From Cerioporus squamosus (Eukaryota; Basidiomycota; Agaricomycetes; Polyporales; Polyporaceae): DNA of 64,000 bases. Position 1 is the first letter of the stretch. The number at the start of each line of letters is the position of its first letter. The translations under genes were made by a program, and so were the position numbers. A model generated the notes under the pieces. That model did no database searches. It saw nothing but the letters and a program-made list of their open reading frames with translations, and was not told the DNA's origin. Location of the stretch: NCBI GenBank assembly GCA_022592435.1, contig JABYQS010000079.1, positions 62,001 to 126,000 of the forward strand, written 5' to 3'. This document shows positions 41,999-51,842 of the stretch, one piece after another.

Positions 41999-43071
41999 AT
42001 GATTGAGCCGGAGGCGCCTGTCACCTTCCACGTTGACGAAGTTCCATTTCCTGCCTTGACTCTCGCGCCGGGAGACGCGAATATCCGGCTAGAACCCTAT
42101 TCAGTTATCCTGCGGCACCGTCACGTCAAGCAACAGTTCAAGGTGATATCTCAGTATGTGTATTCTCCGCTTCCTTTCGGACCCCAACCTAAGAGCAGCG
42201 TTGCGAGCAGGCCAGCGGCCGACGGAGACACCTCCAGCTCCAGGAAACCCACTCGTGGAGTCCCTGTCATCGCCCACGTAAGTATCGTGCTCGCTCACAT
42301 TGAGACAAGGACCTCATTCCTTCATCCATCAGGGCGCTGCATCTGTCGGAAACGGAGCTCATCATCCTATCCTGGGCGAAGGCGTGTCCCAGTCTGTATT
42401 GCCCCTTCCTCTTTTTCTCATGCTCCGTTGACGTCTGGAATAGCGTCGAGAATGACTCAAATCCAGTTGTACCAGCCACGGTCAGTGGACAAGCTCCGGT
42501 CCAACAGCAGCCTGCGTCGCAGAGGCATCCAGGGGTCACTATCAACATCGGTTCTGCCGAGGTCCATATGCAGGCGCAACAGCCGGTTTCTCCTGACAAG
42601 GTCGGGCCAGTATCGTTAGGGAACCCAGTATCGTCAGGGAACGAGAGGTTCGTCACCTGCCCTCCCATGTGTAATCTGTACAACCGCTGATTGCTTGGCG
42701 TCAGCTGTACTCTACACGTAGAACGACACGAGCACATGATACGGGGTCTCAAGGACAAAACCGTCTGGTACTCGACTCGTGGTGACCAACTCCTGACTGT
42801 CCCCGTGCCCATCCCTTCGTCTCGCCTTCGGAACGGAGATCTCTTCGTCCATGTGGCCACAGGGAACAGGAAGCAGGTGTGGTTGTGGGATGCACATCGA
42901 TGGTTACCCGTCGAGTTGCACCACCCGCATCCCTACTTGCGCGAGTATGTACTCAATATCCTCGCGAACGGGGAGCCTTCTTGGGTCACGAAGGACACCA
43001 TCCGCACCTATATCGGTCGCTTGAAAAAGCGGGAGCGGGAGCGTAAGGGCAAGCCTGTCGCGGCTGAGTGA
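41999..43071 (+). CDS. Hypothetical protein, four or five exons
   Basis: ATG 41999 opens MIEPEAPVTFHVDEVPFPAL. Introns (for example GTAAGTATCG...CATCAG) join a Gln/Pro/Ser-rich middle (VPATVSGQAPVQQQPASQ; INIGSAEVHMQAQQPVSPDK) to the last exon. That exon begins CTLHVERHEHMIRGLKDKT and ends with a basic helix (LKKRERERKGKPVAAE). The C-terminal domain (VPIPSSRLRNGDLFVHVAT, QVWLWDAHRWLPVELHH) looks like a compact globular fold rich in Trp. One junction near 42392 is ambiguous. There is no signal or membrane helix. Function unknown, and it appears functional. Confidence 0.65.
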
Positions 43072-43499
43072 ATGCATCATCGAGTCGCGTTCACGTTAGC
43101 ATCTGTTCGTGATTATACTCTTCGTAACATATTCAGTTCATTATCATATAGGGCCCGTTACATAACGTGTTACCAGCAGAACTGTGTCTTTTGCGCTTGC
43201 TCACATCGTTCGAGTGCCCACTTCCTCCCTTCCTCCCGCACGGTGTCCTTGACACGCATAGTGGTCATGCCGCTAATGAAGTACATTGGGATCGATGTCG
43301 TGTGAATTAAGTGCAAGCGAGCGTTCGCAATCAATACTTTATATCTACCCGCGACCACCCGAGACCTCGGCTTCCTCCTCCTTACCGACTATCAAACTCG
43401 AAACATATACAGGTAACAGACATATACCTATCTGGCTGATTTCGACGTGCTGCTGCTCACGACTGTCCCAAACCCCTCCCGCTCCTTTCTCACTCAACG
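43072..43499. other. Intergenic
   Basis: This contains a TATA-like stretch (CTTTATATCTAC at about 43339) upstream of the desaturase remnant. No other feature is seen. Confidence 0.35.
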
Positions 43500-44056
43500 C
43501 GCGCACTTCCCCTCCTCCAGCCACGACATGGACCTGTGAGCAGGTCGCGACCCGGATCATCGCCGGAGACGCGCTCTTCGTCTTAAACGGCAACGTCGTC
43601 CGCGTTCCCCCTTCTTGGCTCACTCCACATCCCGGCGGCAACCTCGCCATCCTGCACGACGTCGGCGGCGATGCGATGGACGAGGCTGACGCGGATCACT
43701 CTGACGAGACGCTGCAGAAGATGAAGAGCTTCGTGATCGGGCGTGTCGAGCTCGGGGAGGACGGCTGGGTGCCGTTCGGGCTCCCGACCCCGATCAGGTG
43801 AGTGAGCCGTATGGCGGTGAGGGGAAGATGAAATGTCACAACGAGGCGCGCCCGGTGATACTGTAAGCACGGAGGACACGGAGACGTCGCCTGCGTCCCA
43901 GATCCTGCCCAAGAAGGCGCAGGCGGTGGGGAGGGGCGCAGAAGAGACACAGATGGGCTTGACACTCGCGCAGCTGCAGCTGTAGCCGAACAAGTTGTCG
44001 CTGAAGACCGAGAAGATGCACTTGGACGCGTCCAAGGAACTGCGCAAGCGGATCAG
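43500..44056 (+). pseudogene. Sphingolipid delta-8 desaturase, N-terminal cytochrome-b5 part only
   Basis: A cytochrome-b5 domain is clear. WTCEQVATRIIAGDALFVLN leads to the heme-binding PHPGGNLAILHDVGGDA, with the second heme His in HSDETLQKMKSF, then VIGRVELGEDGWVPF and a GTGAGT donor. After the donor, family-like linker blocks follow in shifting frames: CHNEARPVIL, EDTETSPASQIL and LSLKTEKMHLDASKELRKRI, with an internal stop before the last block. The membrane desaturase domain with its three His boxes (HxxxH, HxxHH, QxxHH) is not found downstream. Intact enzymes introduce the delta-8 double bond in ceramide long-chain bases at the ER. This copy is truncated and frameshifted. Confidence 0.72.
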
Positions 44057-46084
44057 TGCATCACTGGGTGGACGGACGAGAGCAGAGCAGAGGATGCACT
44101 GCGAGAGGAATCTCGTGTAGGTGCCTGCAAGGAGCTCCAGAAGAATCTCCAGGAGAGTCAGATGCGGGGACATTCGCCGGAGTGCGATATTGCCGAGGAT
44201 GACAGCGGTGAGTGCTCCGGTTGGGAATCCAGCGCAGTTGTTCAATGTCTGTCAAGTAGTCATCAGACGAGTTATACACGCCGGCGGTATCTAAACAGCT
44301 GGAGAATGGGGGGAGTCCGGGAGAGCATATCCGGAGCTTGAGGACCAGAGCTGCGGAAACATAACCATAGGTACGCCCCGATCTCGTCTTTCGTTCATCT
44401 TCTGAGGAGGTACACAACACTTAACTCTCATGTTGGACTAAGGGGTCAATATTCCACCGCCGTCTCTTCCTTTTCAAACACGATAGAACGTTAGCGAGGT
44501 TCGCACAGTCATTGACTCCGCAAGCTCTGATCCTCAGCGCAAAATGCCCGACACCATAGCCACTCTCTGCTGAGTCTGCTCGTTCCACGCGCTTGCGCCT
44601 CGAGCACTCACTGAGGCTGTCGTGTCGTGTTTGGCCTGAGGCAAACTTCCCTCTTCCGCTATCCACCATGTCCCCGCCACCCGCTCCACCATTTTACCCA
44701 TGGCCGTCCACTCACCCTCGCTACCGATCAGCCACAGCCATACGTTGGGCCCGCAGCGGCCATCTCTCTGGTGCAGGGAGTCGCGACGACGTCCCGTGGT
44801 CAGGTAAGCTGTACGGTCTTGCCTACATACCTGGAACTGACCGAGACGCGTCAGCATTGCGTCGTGAACGCGTTTGCGTACTCGACGGCCGGTTCATCGA
44901 GCTCTGCGGCAGAAGGCGTATGCCGGACGGGTCACGCGAAGGCCAGCAGCGGCATGATGCATCTGTGGGTACATGTATGGGCCTCTCGTCACCGTCGAAC
45001 TCGAGCTGACTCGCACGTGGACACATCCTGCGACAGAGCTCAGACACGCGGCTTCCGCTCCGCGGCACATCCCAGCAACTGTCCTCTGAGACAGACCGTG
45101 CGGCGAGCTCGGAAGCCGTCCAACGTCAGCCGGACACCTCGCTGGAAAAGTTACGTGTCTTTGCCCGGATGACACATGCAATGTGCTTACCGAACAACAC
45201 AGCTGGCGAGGACCTTTCTGCAGCATACTTAGCTGCGCGTAAACACGGCCCCGGAGCCGCCGCGACACTCAACGCTTCGGGTGCAGCGCGATAGATCCGT
45301 CAATGCCGCGAGGTCGAGCCCGTTGGAATGTGCGAGGTATGCTACTCCAACACTAGTGCATCAGCTCTCGACGAAACTCACCGTCCATATAGATGTTCCT
45401 CAGCTACATCCACCCACCACTGCCCCACTTCGCTGCTGTTCTGCTTGGACAGCTGCTCGCGGAGGCAGTCGACAGCTCAGAAGGCTTGAAAGTCGCCGTC
45501 TTCACCTGGAAGCGACTGGAGGACGAATCCTTTGTACGTACCGAGCTCTTCGCCTTTGCTGAGAGATGCTGACCGTGTGGCAGGGCGTTGTCCAGACTGT
45601 TGGGCTGTGCGAGAGCAAGAAGGCGCGAGCTGCAAAGGTTCACGGCAAGTCAGCCACGCGCATGCGGGAGCGCGGCAGAAGCGGCCTTGACTTGCAGGCA
45701 TGATGGCCAAGTGCATGAGCAGCGGACAAGCACAGCAGAGCAGTTGAGGAAGAACGTCGTATTGACGGTACGTACCTGTTCTCGACACACTCCGCCCGAC
45801 GAGTTCCTGACCTTCTGCTTCCACATGAGTTGCGTCTGTTCGTCTCATCGGCTGGAAGGACAACGTGTAGAACTGTACGTGTTCTCTCGAGATTCACTGT
45901 ACCCATACCCAGACCTCGACAGGATTCCCTTCCGTATTTCTTACATCATGGAGATAACTCCGGAAAGAGGGGATTACCCTCAAAGTATCACAAACGATCG
46001 TGCATGGCCCTCAAGCTGTTCCGACTGCTGGTGGGTGCAGCGTCAGCTTGGTTGCGAGCTGCGCTGACAAGTCATCATCGACAT
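44057..46084. other. Gene debris, no confident model
   Basis: Isolated protein-like islands lie in separate frames. They are minus TGALTAVILGNIALRRM (about 44210), plus GEDLSAAYLAARKHGPGAAA (about 45205) and plus FAAVLLGQLLAEAVDSSEG with VAVFTWKRLEDESF (45430-45535). The last ends at a GTACGT donor and looks like a true exon. I cannot link them to each other or to a family. Some may be upstream exons of the transcription-factor remnant that follows. Confidence 0.35.
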
Positions 46085-46860
46085 ACAGATTCTCTTAGAT
46101 GGTCTGGATACGGTGCGGCACACGGACTTTATGGAGCCTGACTTGATGGTTCGACCCATGGACGCGTATTTCGAGCACCTCAACTTCTACTTGCCACTCC
46201 TGCACAGGCCTACGTTCCAGCAGGACATTCAGCGCGGGTTACACTTCCGTGACAGGAGCTTCGGCACTATCGTCCTCGTCGTCTGTGCTATCGGGTGCCT
46301 TTGGACGGAGGAATCCCGCGGACGCCCGAGCCAGGATCTGCTGCGGGATGGGAGCGGTTTGATCGTTGGTCACGATCAATGGTCTCTCCTGACGTGGCCG
46401 AAACGGCAGGATCTACAAGAATGCGCGGTTCGTACCATCTACACTTTGCTCGAGAAACGATGCGTGACGAACGCACTGCGGCTCATGGCCGCGTACATGA
46501 CCAGCACCCATACACCCCAAAGCAACTGGACGACTCCGATGTTGACTTCAGGTATCCGCATGGTCGTGGATGCCGGTGCACACCGGAAGAAGACGTACAC
46601 TGTACAGCATGATTCCCATGACAGAACAGGAGTAGTGGGAACGCGTATTTCGGTGAATGCATCTGTTGCGAGTGCTACAATGATTTCCTAACATCCGAGT
46701 GCCGATATAGGGTGCTGCTTGCAATGGACAGAATGGCCGGCTTCGCTCTCGGTCGGGTGTATGGCCATGCATCATACTCTGAGAAATGGAATCGTAAGTC
46801 CTACAGCCACTTCAGTCCGAAACTACGACAGCTAGCATGGTTAACCCGGTGCGTACTTCG
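46085..46860 (+). pseudogene. Fungal-specific transcription factor domain protein, broken
   Basis: One frame (46113-46691) contains the start of the Fungal_trans domain (PF04082 type): YLPLLHRPTFQQDIQRGLH, then FGTIVLVVCAIGC and, after a degraded stretch, PQSNWTTPMLTSGIRMVVD followed by GAHRKKTYT. A second frame gives AMDRMAGFALGR, the block that in intact members precedes PCAIQDEDFD. Such proteins normally carry an N-terminal Zn2Cys6 binuclear cluster binding DNA; I do not find the six-cysteine motif upstream. Frame changes and the scrambled end mark it as a pseudogene or a heavily truncated copy. Confidence 0.72.
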
Positions 46861-47112
46861 TCCGCGTGAGGGATGCGATATCCTGCTTATGGTCAGTGTC
46901 ACCCCGTTTGCACTGGCGGCAGCAGCCTCTCAGTACCTGCGAGTTCGCCGCACGGCAGCGAGCATGTCTCTGTCGCTCCCGAGGCTGCACCCGGCCTGAC
47001 TCGGATGTCGCCTGCGTTCAGAAGAACAGATCGAGCCTGCGTCTCGCTCCAGCTGGCCAAGCCTTGCAGCCGGCGATTGCGATACCTGCGGAGATAAGCA
47101 CAATATGTCTAA

Positions 47113-47420
47113 CTGCGTACCGGCTCCTCACGACGTCCGCAGTGCGCCCCAGGCCATGACGCGGAGCATAATGGCAGGGGCGAGCAGGTGTTCGCCCGTT
47201 GAGATCTCCCGTCCTGGGGCGGTGCGCGAGCACATCTTGTTGCTCTTCGCCTAATGGACCGCTGCGGTTCTCTGCTTCTGAGGTATGTCCTCGTTTCGTG
47301 CTCGTTAGCACTGCCAGGCTCGATCGCAAGCAGTCTCGCTGACGTCTCTTGTAGTTCAGCATCAACATGGTGTATTGGACGACCTGTATAGCTGCGTACC
47401 TGCTCCTCACGACGTCCGCA
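47113..47420. repeat. 29-bp direct repeat pair, 279 bp apart
   Basis: 47113-47141 and 47392-47420 both read CTGCGTACC-GCTCCTCACG-ACGTCCGCA with one difference. The intervening sequence is unique. No target duplication or terminal structure is visible. Confidence 0.75.
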
Positions 47421-48098
47421 TGTCTTCACATGTAGCCAGACGGCAGGCACAAGCCTCTCTTCATTCAAGCAGGTCGCGCCAGGGCGGCGTTCGCAGAGCG
47501 TGAGCACACTTCGTTGGACTTCTCCCGTTGTACCGCTGCAGCTTCCCGGATGCTTCGGTGAGTGCCAGTCAGGGCAGCTAAGTTCGGTCGCGGTTAGTTT
47601 TGCTGACCTCTTCGGTAGTTCTCGCGGTCTCCCGGACGCGCTGCTGTCAGGAGGAAGTTGTCAAGGTGAGCACCGTCGTGTTATCCAGTGGCCATGAGGA
47701 ACTCACCTTTGGTCCGAGTTGAATACAACTCGGGCCAACGCACGGCGCACGGTGAGTTGATGCATCCGAGCCTTGGCATGGCTGGAGGTGGCTGACATCG
47801 ACAATCGGCACGTAGGCTGAGCTAGAGCGTTTTCGCGTAGCGAGTTCGAGTAGAGACGATGTATAGGGAGGAGAGGGAGGGCAGCGGCCTTGGAGCAGGA
47901 CGGTAACGCGGGGCGGAAAGGACAGACAAGCATATAAGCGAGGGGGTAGCCGGGGTCGTTTGGACGTAGCTTGCTGACGGACGTTGGCATGGAGGGAGTC
48001 TTAGAGACGTGCCTGGCTGGTCGACGGAGTGTCGAACGTCGTCCACCTGTCGTCGAGTTCAGGCAAGTTCTGACAATTTGCGAGAGAGTCGCCGCGTC

Positions 48099-48120
48099 GA
48101 GGAGGAGGAGGAGGAGGAGG
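48099..48120. repeat. GAG trinucleotide microsatellite
   Basis: About seven GAG units run in tandem followed by a G run. It is not inside a supported gene. Confidence 0.9.
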
Positions 48121-49204
48121 GGGCAAGTTCAGCGGGCTATGAACGGGTGTAGACTCACCTGCATGTAGTATACTCTGGCATCGCATGATGGCACTTTGCG
48201 CCCTCTGGTCTCGTCGCGAGCTTGCAATGGTAAGCGCGACGCGCAGCACGATGTTGCAGAAGTCGAGCGGGCGAGCGCGACGGAGAGGGGAAGCTCAACT
48301 GGCTGCAGAGTGCGTAACAGACGCGAAGGATCGAGAGTACTTGTACAGCTCGAGACCGTCGTTGCAGTATCGCGGTGAGGTCGAGGCAAGACGCAGCCAG
48401 GCGCTGTACGCGATACGTCATGAAAGGCTCGCAACCGGTGCCTAGATGAGTGCCGGTGGAGGACTACATGTCCTCGTACAGCGGAGTGCGAGCAGCGAGA
48501 CCCGATTGGGCGCTTGCTACTCTTTTTTGTAACCGTCATGATTACCTCCGCCAGGCTTGTCTCCGGACGTCATACTCTGTCTCCTCAATTAAGACATAAG
48601 AACGTGAGATTTGATCTCGTATTGCAAGGCCAAGTTTTCCCATTTCGTCTTACAGTAGTTGCCACAGCGTTGTACGACTGCATCACCCGGTCTCTCTTGT
48701 CTCTCTCCCTCGGCATCTGCATCGACTAGTGCCAGTGGTCAGAACGCATGCACGACGAGATATTTGCAATCATGTCTCTAGTGCTGGCGAGGGGTTGGTG
48801 AAGCGCGTGTCGTGTTGGTGGGCGCAGTGCTCAGTATGGGACAGCAGGGACAATCTAGGTGCGTCAATCATAGTTCACCATGTCCGCACCTTCTCGATTC
48901 ATGCGACTTCAGAGCAGAGCATTTGCTGTTGGTCCTGCGAGTCTTCTGCAGTGAAGCAACGCTCACCGGTATGTCACGGACCTGGCACACGTACGTCTTG
49001 TGTGGCCGGCTGTCAGTACGAGAAGTGGCAATTTCTTGCTTGCATCGCGGTGGCCATGGCGCAAGATGATCCTCAGCTCGATCACGCACAGATTGAGTCG
49101 GACGGACCAGACGATCCCACCTCGGGTGCTTACACCTCAGACTCCAACCTCCCACCGGCTGCAGGCAGGTAACTTGCACATTCACAGATATCTTAACCTG
49201 AGTG

Positions 49205-49610
49205 ATGAACACATCGTCCGAAAGTCGCGTCGTTCCTGTTGCACTGGATTCCCCGATTGTGAGTTCTGTTCAAACTGCAGTTGGAGACTAGTTTTCTGAT
49301 TACGCGGAAGCTTCGCAGTACATCGTGTCCGACAAGCGCGTGCCTGTTGAGGGACCGAAAGGAGAGGATAACGGTCTGGTAAGTTAGGCCTCCTGGCAGC
49401 AATGAAGAGACTTTTCCGGTACTTGTCTGGTGGTATAGAGGAGGTGAGTCCGACGGCGTAAATCCGATTGTGAACGCCCCATTGACCGTATGTTGCTCCT
49501 CTTACAGGATGGGTGGTCGGAGACCTGGATATGGATGACAACAACCTGCGGACGAGAGCTGTGGAACTGAAGCTCACCATAGTGAATGACCATCGCTCTT
49601 GCTTCAAACA
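49205..49610 (+). pseudogene. Alpha/beta-hydrolase (HSL/arylacetamide-deacetylase type), N-terminal part
   Basis: ATG 49205 reads MNTSSESRRVPVALDSPI. An intron (GTGAGT...TCGCAG) joins YIVSDKRVPVEGPKGEDNGL. Two more small introns give FPVLVWWYRGGWVVG and VVGDLDMDDNNLRTRAVEL, then KLTIVND. This is the oxyanion-hole region of alpha/beta-hydrolase fold 3 enzymes, where the usual HGGGW is altered here to YRGGW. Beyond this point the frame (RSCFKHTLSLAPC) no longer matches, and no GDSAGG nucleophile elbow or catalytic Asp/His region is found. With the changed HGGG motif and missing catalytic core it is most likely a truncated, inactive copy. Confidence 0.65.
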
Positions 49611-49912
49611 CACACTGTCGCTCGCCCCGTGCTTGGTTACTCGCCGCTCTGGACGTCCTCTCTACCTCAGCACTCGTTACTCGGCCTCCTGCTACCCACA
49701 GCTCGACGTCATGGCAAGGCGGACTAGACCTGCCGGCAACGACTCGGGCTGGAGGCTGTACCGAAGAGGCCCGGAGCGCGGAAGGCATGTAGAACGTCGG
49801 AAGGGGATCTGGGCGACAGAGGGGCTCGCGTGTTGTGATGGGCCTGCTATTCGTGGCTGTCAATCTGGCGGAGTCGTGGTCGGACCCGGCTGATAAGCAC
49901 ACCAGACTGGCC
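49611..49912. other. Debris downstream of the hydrolase remnant
   Basis: The frame continues open to about 49893 without family similarity. A CT-rich segment precedes the next ATG (49913), which may be a promoter. Confidence 0.3.
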
Positions 49913-50461
49913 ATGGCCCGAATCCCTTCTCTGCTCTATTTCTCGTCCGTCCCACGACCCTCCCTCCCAGCTCTCTCTCCCAACTCCGCCCCATCCGCCC
50001 CGTCCCCGGCGCGGCCTACGTCGCCCCTCATGAACCACCTCCACGACGCGCACGTCCACAATAAGCGCATCTCCATCAACGAGCTCCTGAACCCCATCGG
50101 CGCGACCGCCTCCCCCCTCTACAGCAACCAGCAGCTCCCCTGTCTCTCCGCCGCCCTCCAGTATGCCCACCCTCGGGACGGTGCGCCTGCTGAGGGTGCG
50201 GGCAGCGCCGAGATTCCGAAGAAGAGCGCCAGAATGCGGAGGGCGAATCAGTTCCCGTCTACGCGCGGGAAGAAACCCCTCCCGGGCGTATCACACGCAT
50301 CTCGGAGGCGCAGAATTTTCAGCAGCAGATTGCCGAGGGCGCTATGGTTAATGCTCCATGCTGTGCTGCGTCGTGTCTACTCATGCTGTTTCTCAGAACA
50401 ATGCGCGCGACAGCGCCTCGTCAAGACCCCGCAGTGCTCGTACGCCTTTACGGCGGAATAA
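49913..50461 (+). CDS. Hypothetical disordered protein, possibly broken
   Basis: From ATG 49913 (MARIPSLLYFSSV) the sequence is Pro/Ser/Ala-rich, then has a conserved-looking NKRISINELLNPIGA. A GTATGC donor at about 50160 could start an intron. Downstream a different frame gives RRDSEEERQNAEGESVPVYA and PPGRITRISEAQNFQQQIAE, which looks like genuine coding sequence. The predicted splice (CAG at about 50205) does not put the two parts in one frame, so either the exon structure differs or there is a one-base shift. No domain is recognised. Confidence 0.4.
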   Translation: MARIPSLLYFSSVPRPSLPALSPNSAPSAPSPARPTSPLMNHLHDAHVHNKRISINELLNPIGATASPLYSNQQLPCLSAALQYAHPRDGAPAEGAGSAEIPKKSARMRRANQFPSTRGKKPLPGVSHASRRRRIFSSRLPRALWLMLHAVLRRVYSCCFSEQCARQRLVKTPQCSYAFTAE

Positions 50462-50965
50462 GGACCTCCCTAGGACACCGCTCGGCAGTGCGTATGATGT
50501 GGTCGATGTGTTGCTAAAACTCACTAACTTTGTTTTCAGCTCACTTTATACCTGATGATGATACTCGCAGTGTCTACGAGCGTCGACGGCAGCGAACAGG
50601 GACAATCGTGTCTACGACAGGCTGACGTACCTTTGCACCGCCTAGACATGCCCAGGAGCATTGTGTCTCATAGCTCCAGCGCACATCGTGGAGAACGTTG
50701 ACCGATCGCCGCATGTAGCTCATAGCCCGGCGGAGCTCTGACATGGCACGTCTGGGAGACGTCGAGCGACGCGCCGGCGGGGAGGGGCGAATGCCTGGGG
50801 AGTTAGAAGACCAGCATTGCAGCCTGGAATGAATCGTGCCAGTGTGTCCTCGGGACGACGTCGCACTAGTCCTGATGAGTAAATCTCGAATCGTGCGACT
50901 GTCGTCCCGCTTCATGGTTCGAATTGCCCGTGAATCGCTCACGTGAATCGTCATGTCACACAGCT
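50462..50965. other. No recognisable gene
   Basis: A possible continuation exon (NKDLPRTPLGSAYDVVDVLL, about 50455-50515) belongs to the preceding gene model. The rest shows nothing recognisable. Confidence 0.35.
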
Positions 50966-51524
50966 AATGTCATCAGCATGTTGTGCTAAGAAATATATGC
51001 GGAATATTATGATAAAAGACTCATTGTTGGTGGACAGTTTCCGTAGGCAACATGAGGATAGTATGATAAATTTCCACCAGCATGAAGTTCACATTGTGGT
51101 ACGGGCAACATGTGAGACACATGCTAAATGATATCAATATGCTGTCAGCAGAGGACATCGGGATATAGTCACATAAGATGATTGCATGTTGCCGCCGCCA
51201 AACAGGGGATGAGCATAGGGAATATTGGCCCCATGTCGTCCCGGCCAGCAGTCAAAATGGTCGCCAGATGCTGCCCTGGTATTATCCTACCCTACACCTG
51301 GGCAACAGTATGCACATTGACAGCATGTTTTCCCCTGGCCACCATCAATGCGCCAGGAGGAACATCATCTGCAGGTTATTCCCAGCAATATTTGGCCCAC
51401 CCAAGGACACTATCATATATTTTTTCAGCATAATTCCTTAATGTGGCCTGTTACGCCCTCCGAACATCATTTAGTCTTTCATCACAATTTTATCCAAATG
51501 TTATCCTGGGCAACATGAGACATT
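50966..51524. mobile_element. AT-rich element with imperfect terminal inverted repeats (candidate MITE)
   Basis: This stretch is visibly AT-richer than its surroundings. Its ends mirror each other imperfectly. Reading inward from 50966 and, on the other strand, from 51524, both give AATGTC, then CATGTTG, then ATTRTGATRAAAGACT about 40 bp in. Internal words recur in both orientations (GGCAACATG three times; GGAATATTGGCC against GCAATATTTGGCC). No transposase frame is present and I could not find a convincing target duplication, so class and exact edges are uncertain. It lies about 320 bp upstream of the TRIP4-type gene and may form part of its 5' region. Confidence 0.55.
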
Positions 51525-51842
51525 GTCCTCGGTGGGAGCTATGTCTGGGACTCTGGCCCTGGGTGGTTGTGTCGGCGGAGAGCGAGTTGGCCGCGCGCGG
51601 AACAATCTCGCGCGCGATCTCGATCACCGCATCAGCCACTGAGCCTGGCAGACGCCCGACCGACTCACCGCCCTCGCCTGCCCGCTCCGAGTCTGCGTCC
51701 TCGACAACTCCCCATCTCGTCTCGCCATTCTTGCTGTCTCTTATTGATCCTGTGTCACTTGCTAAGCGTTGGCACCACCGCTTTACAACAACACAAACTC
51801 GGAGGAGGAAATTCGGGATCCCAGTCGCCGACTAGAGCGAGC
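51525..51842. promoter_or_regulatory. Probable promoter/5' UTR of the TRIP4-type gene
   Basis: This is a 318-bp region between the AT-rich element and the start codon. It has CT-rich patches near 51660-51740. No clear TATA box is seen. Open frames here are shadows. Confidence 0.35.

Larger units (their letters stand above)
46861..49204. other. Long stretch without recognisable genes
   Basis: Short open frames occur on both strands with no family motif. It includes the 29-bp repeat pair (47113-47141, 47392-47420) and the GAG microsatellite. Short blocks between about 47290-47360 and 47580-47640 resemble each other (GCTGACSTCT...TAGTTC), suggesting old local duplications. Confidence 0.4.

Noticed and set aside
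43583..44245. 220-codon minus-strand frame that looks hydrophobic
   Set aside because: Much of it is antisense to the cytochrome-b5 domain and desaturase linker, which are clearly coding on the plus strand.
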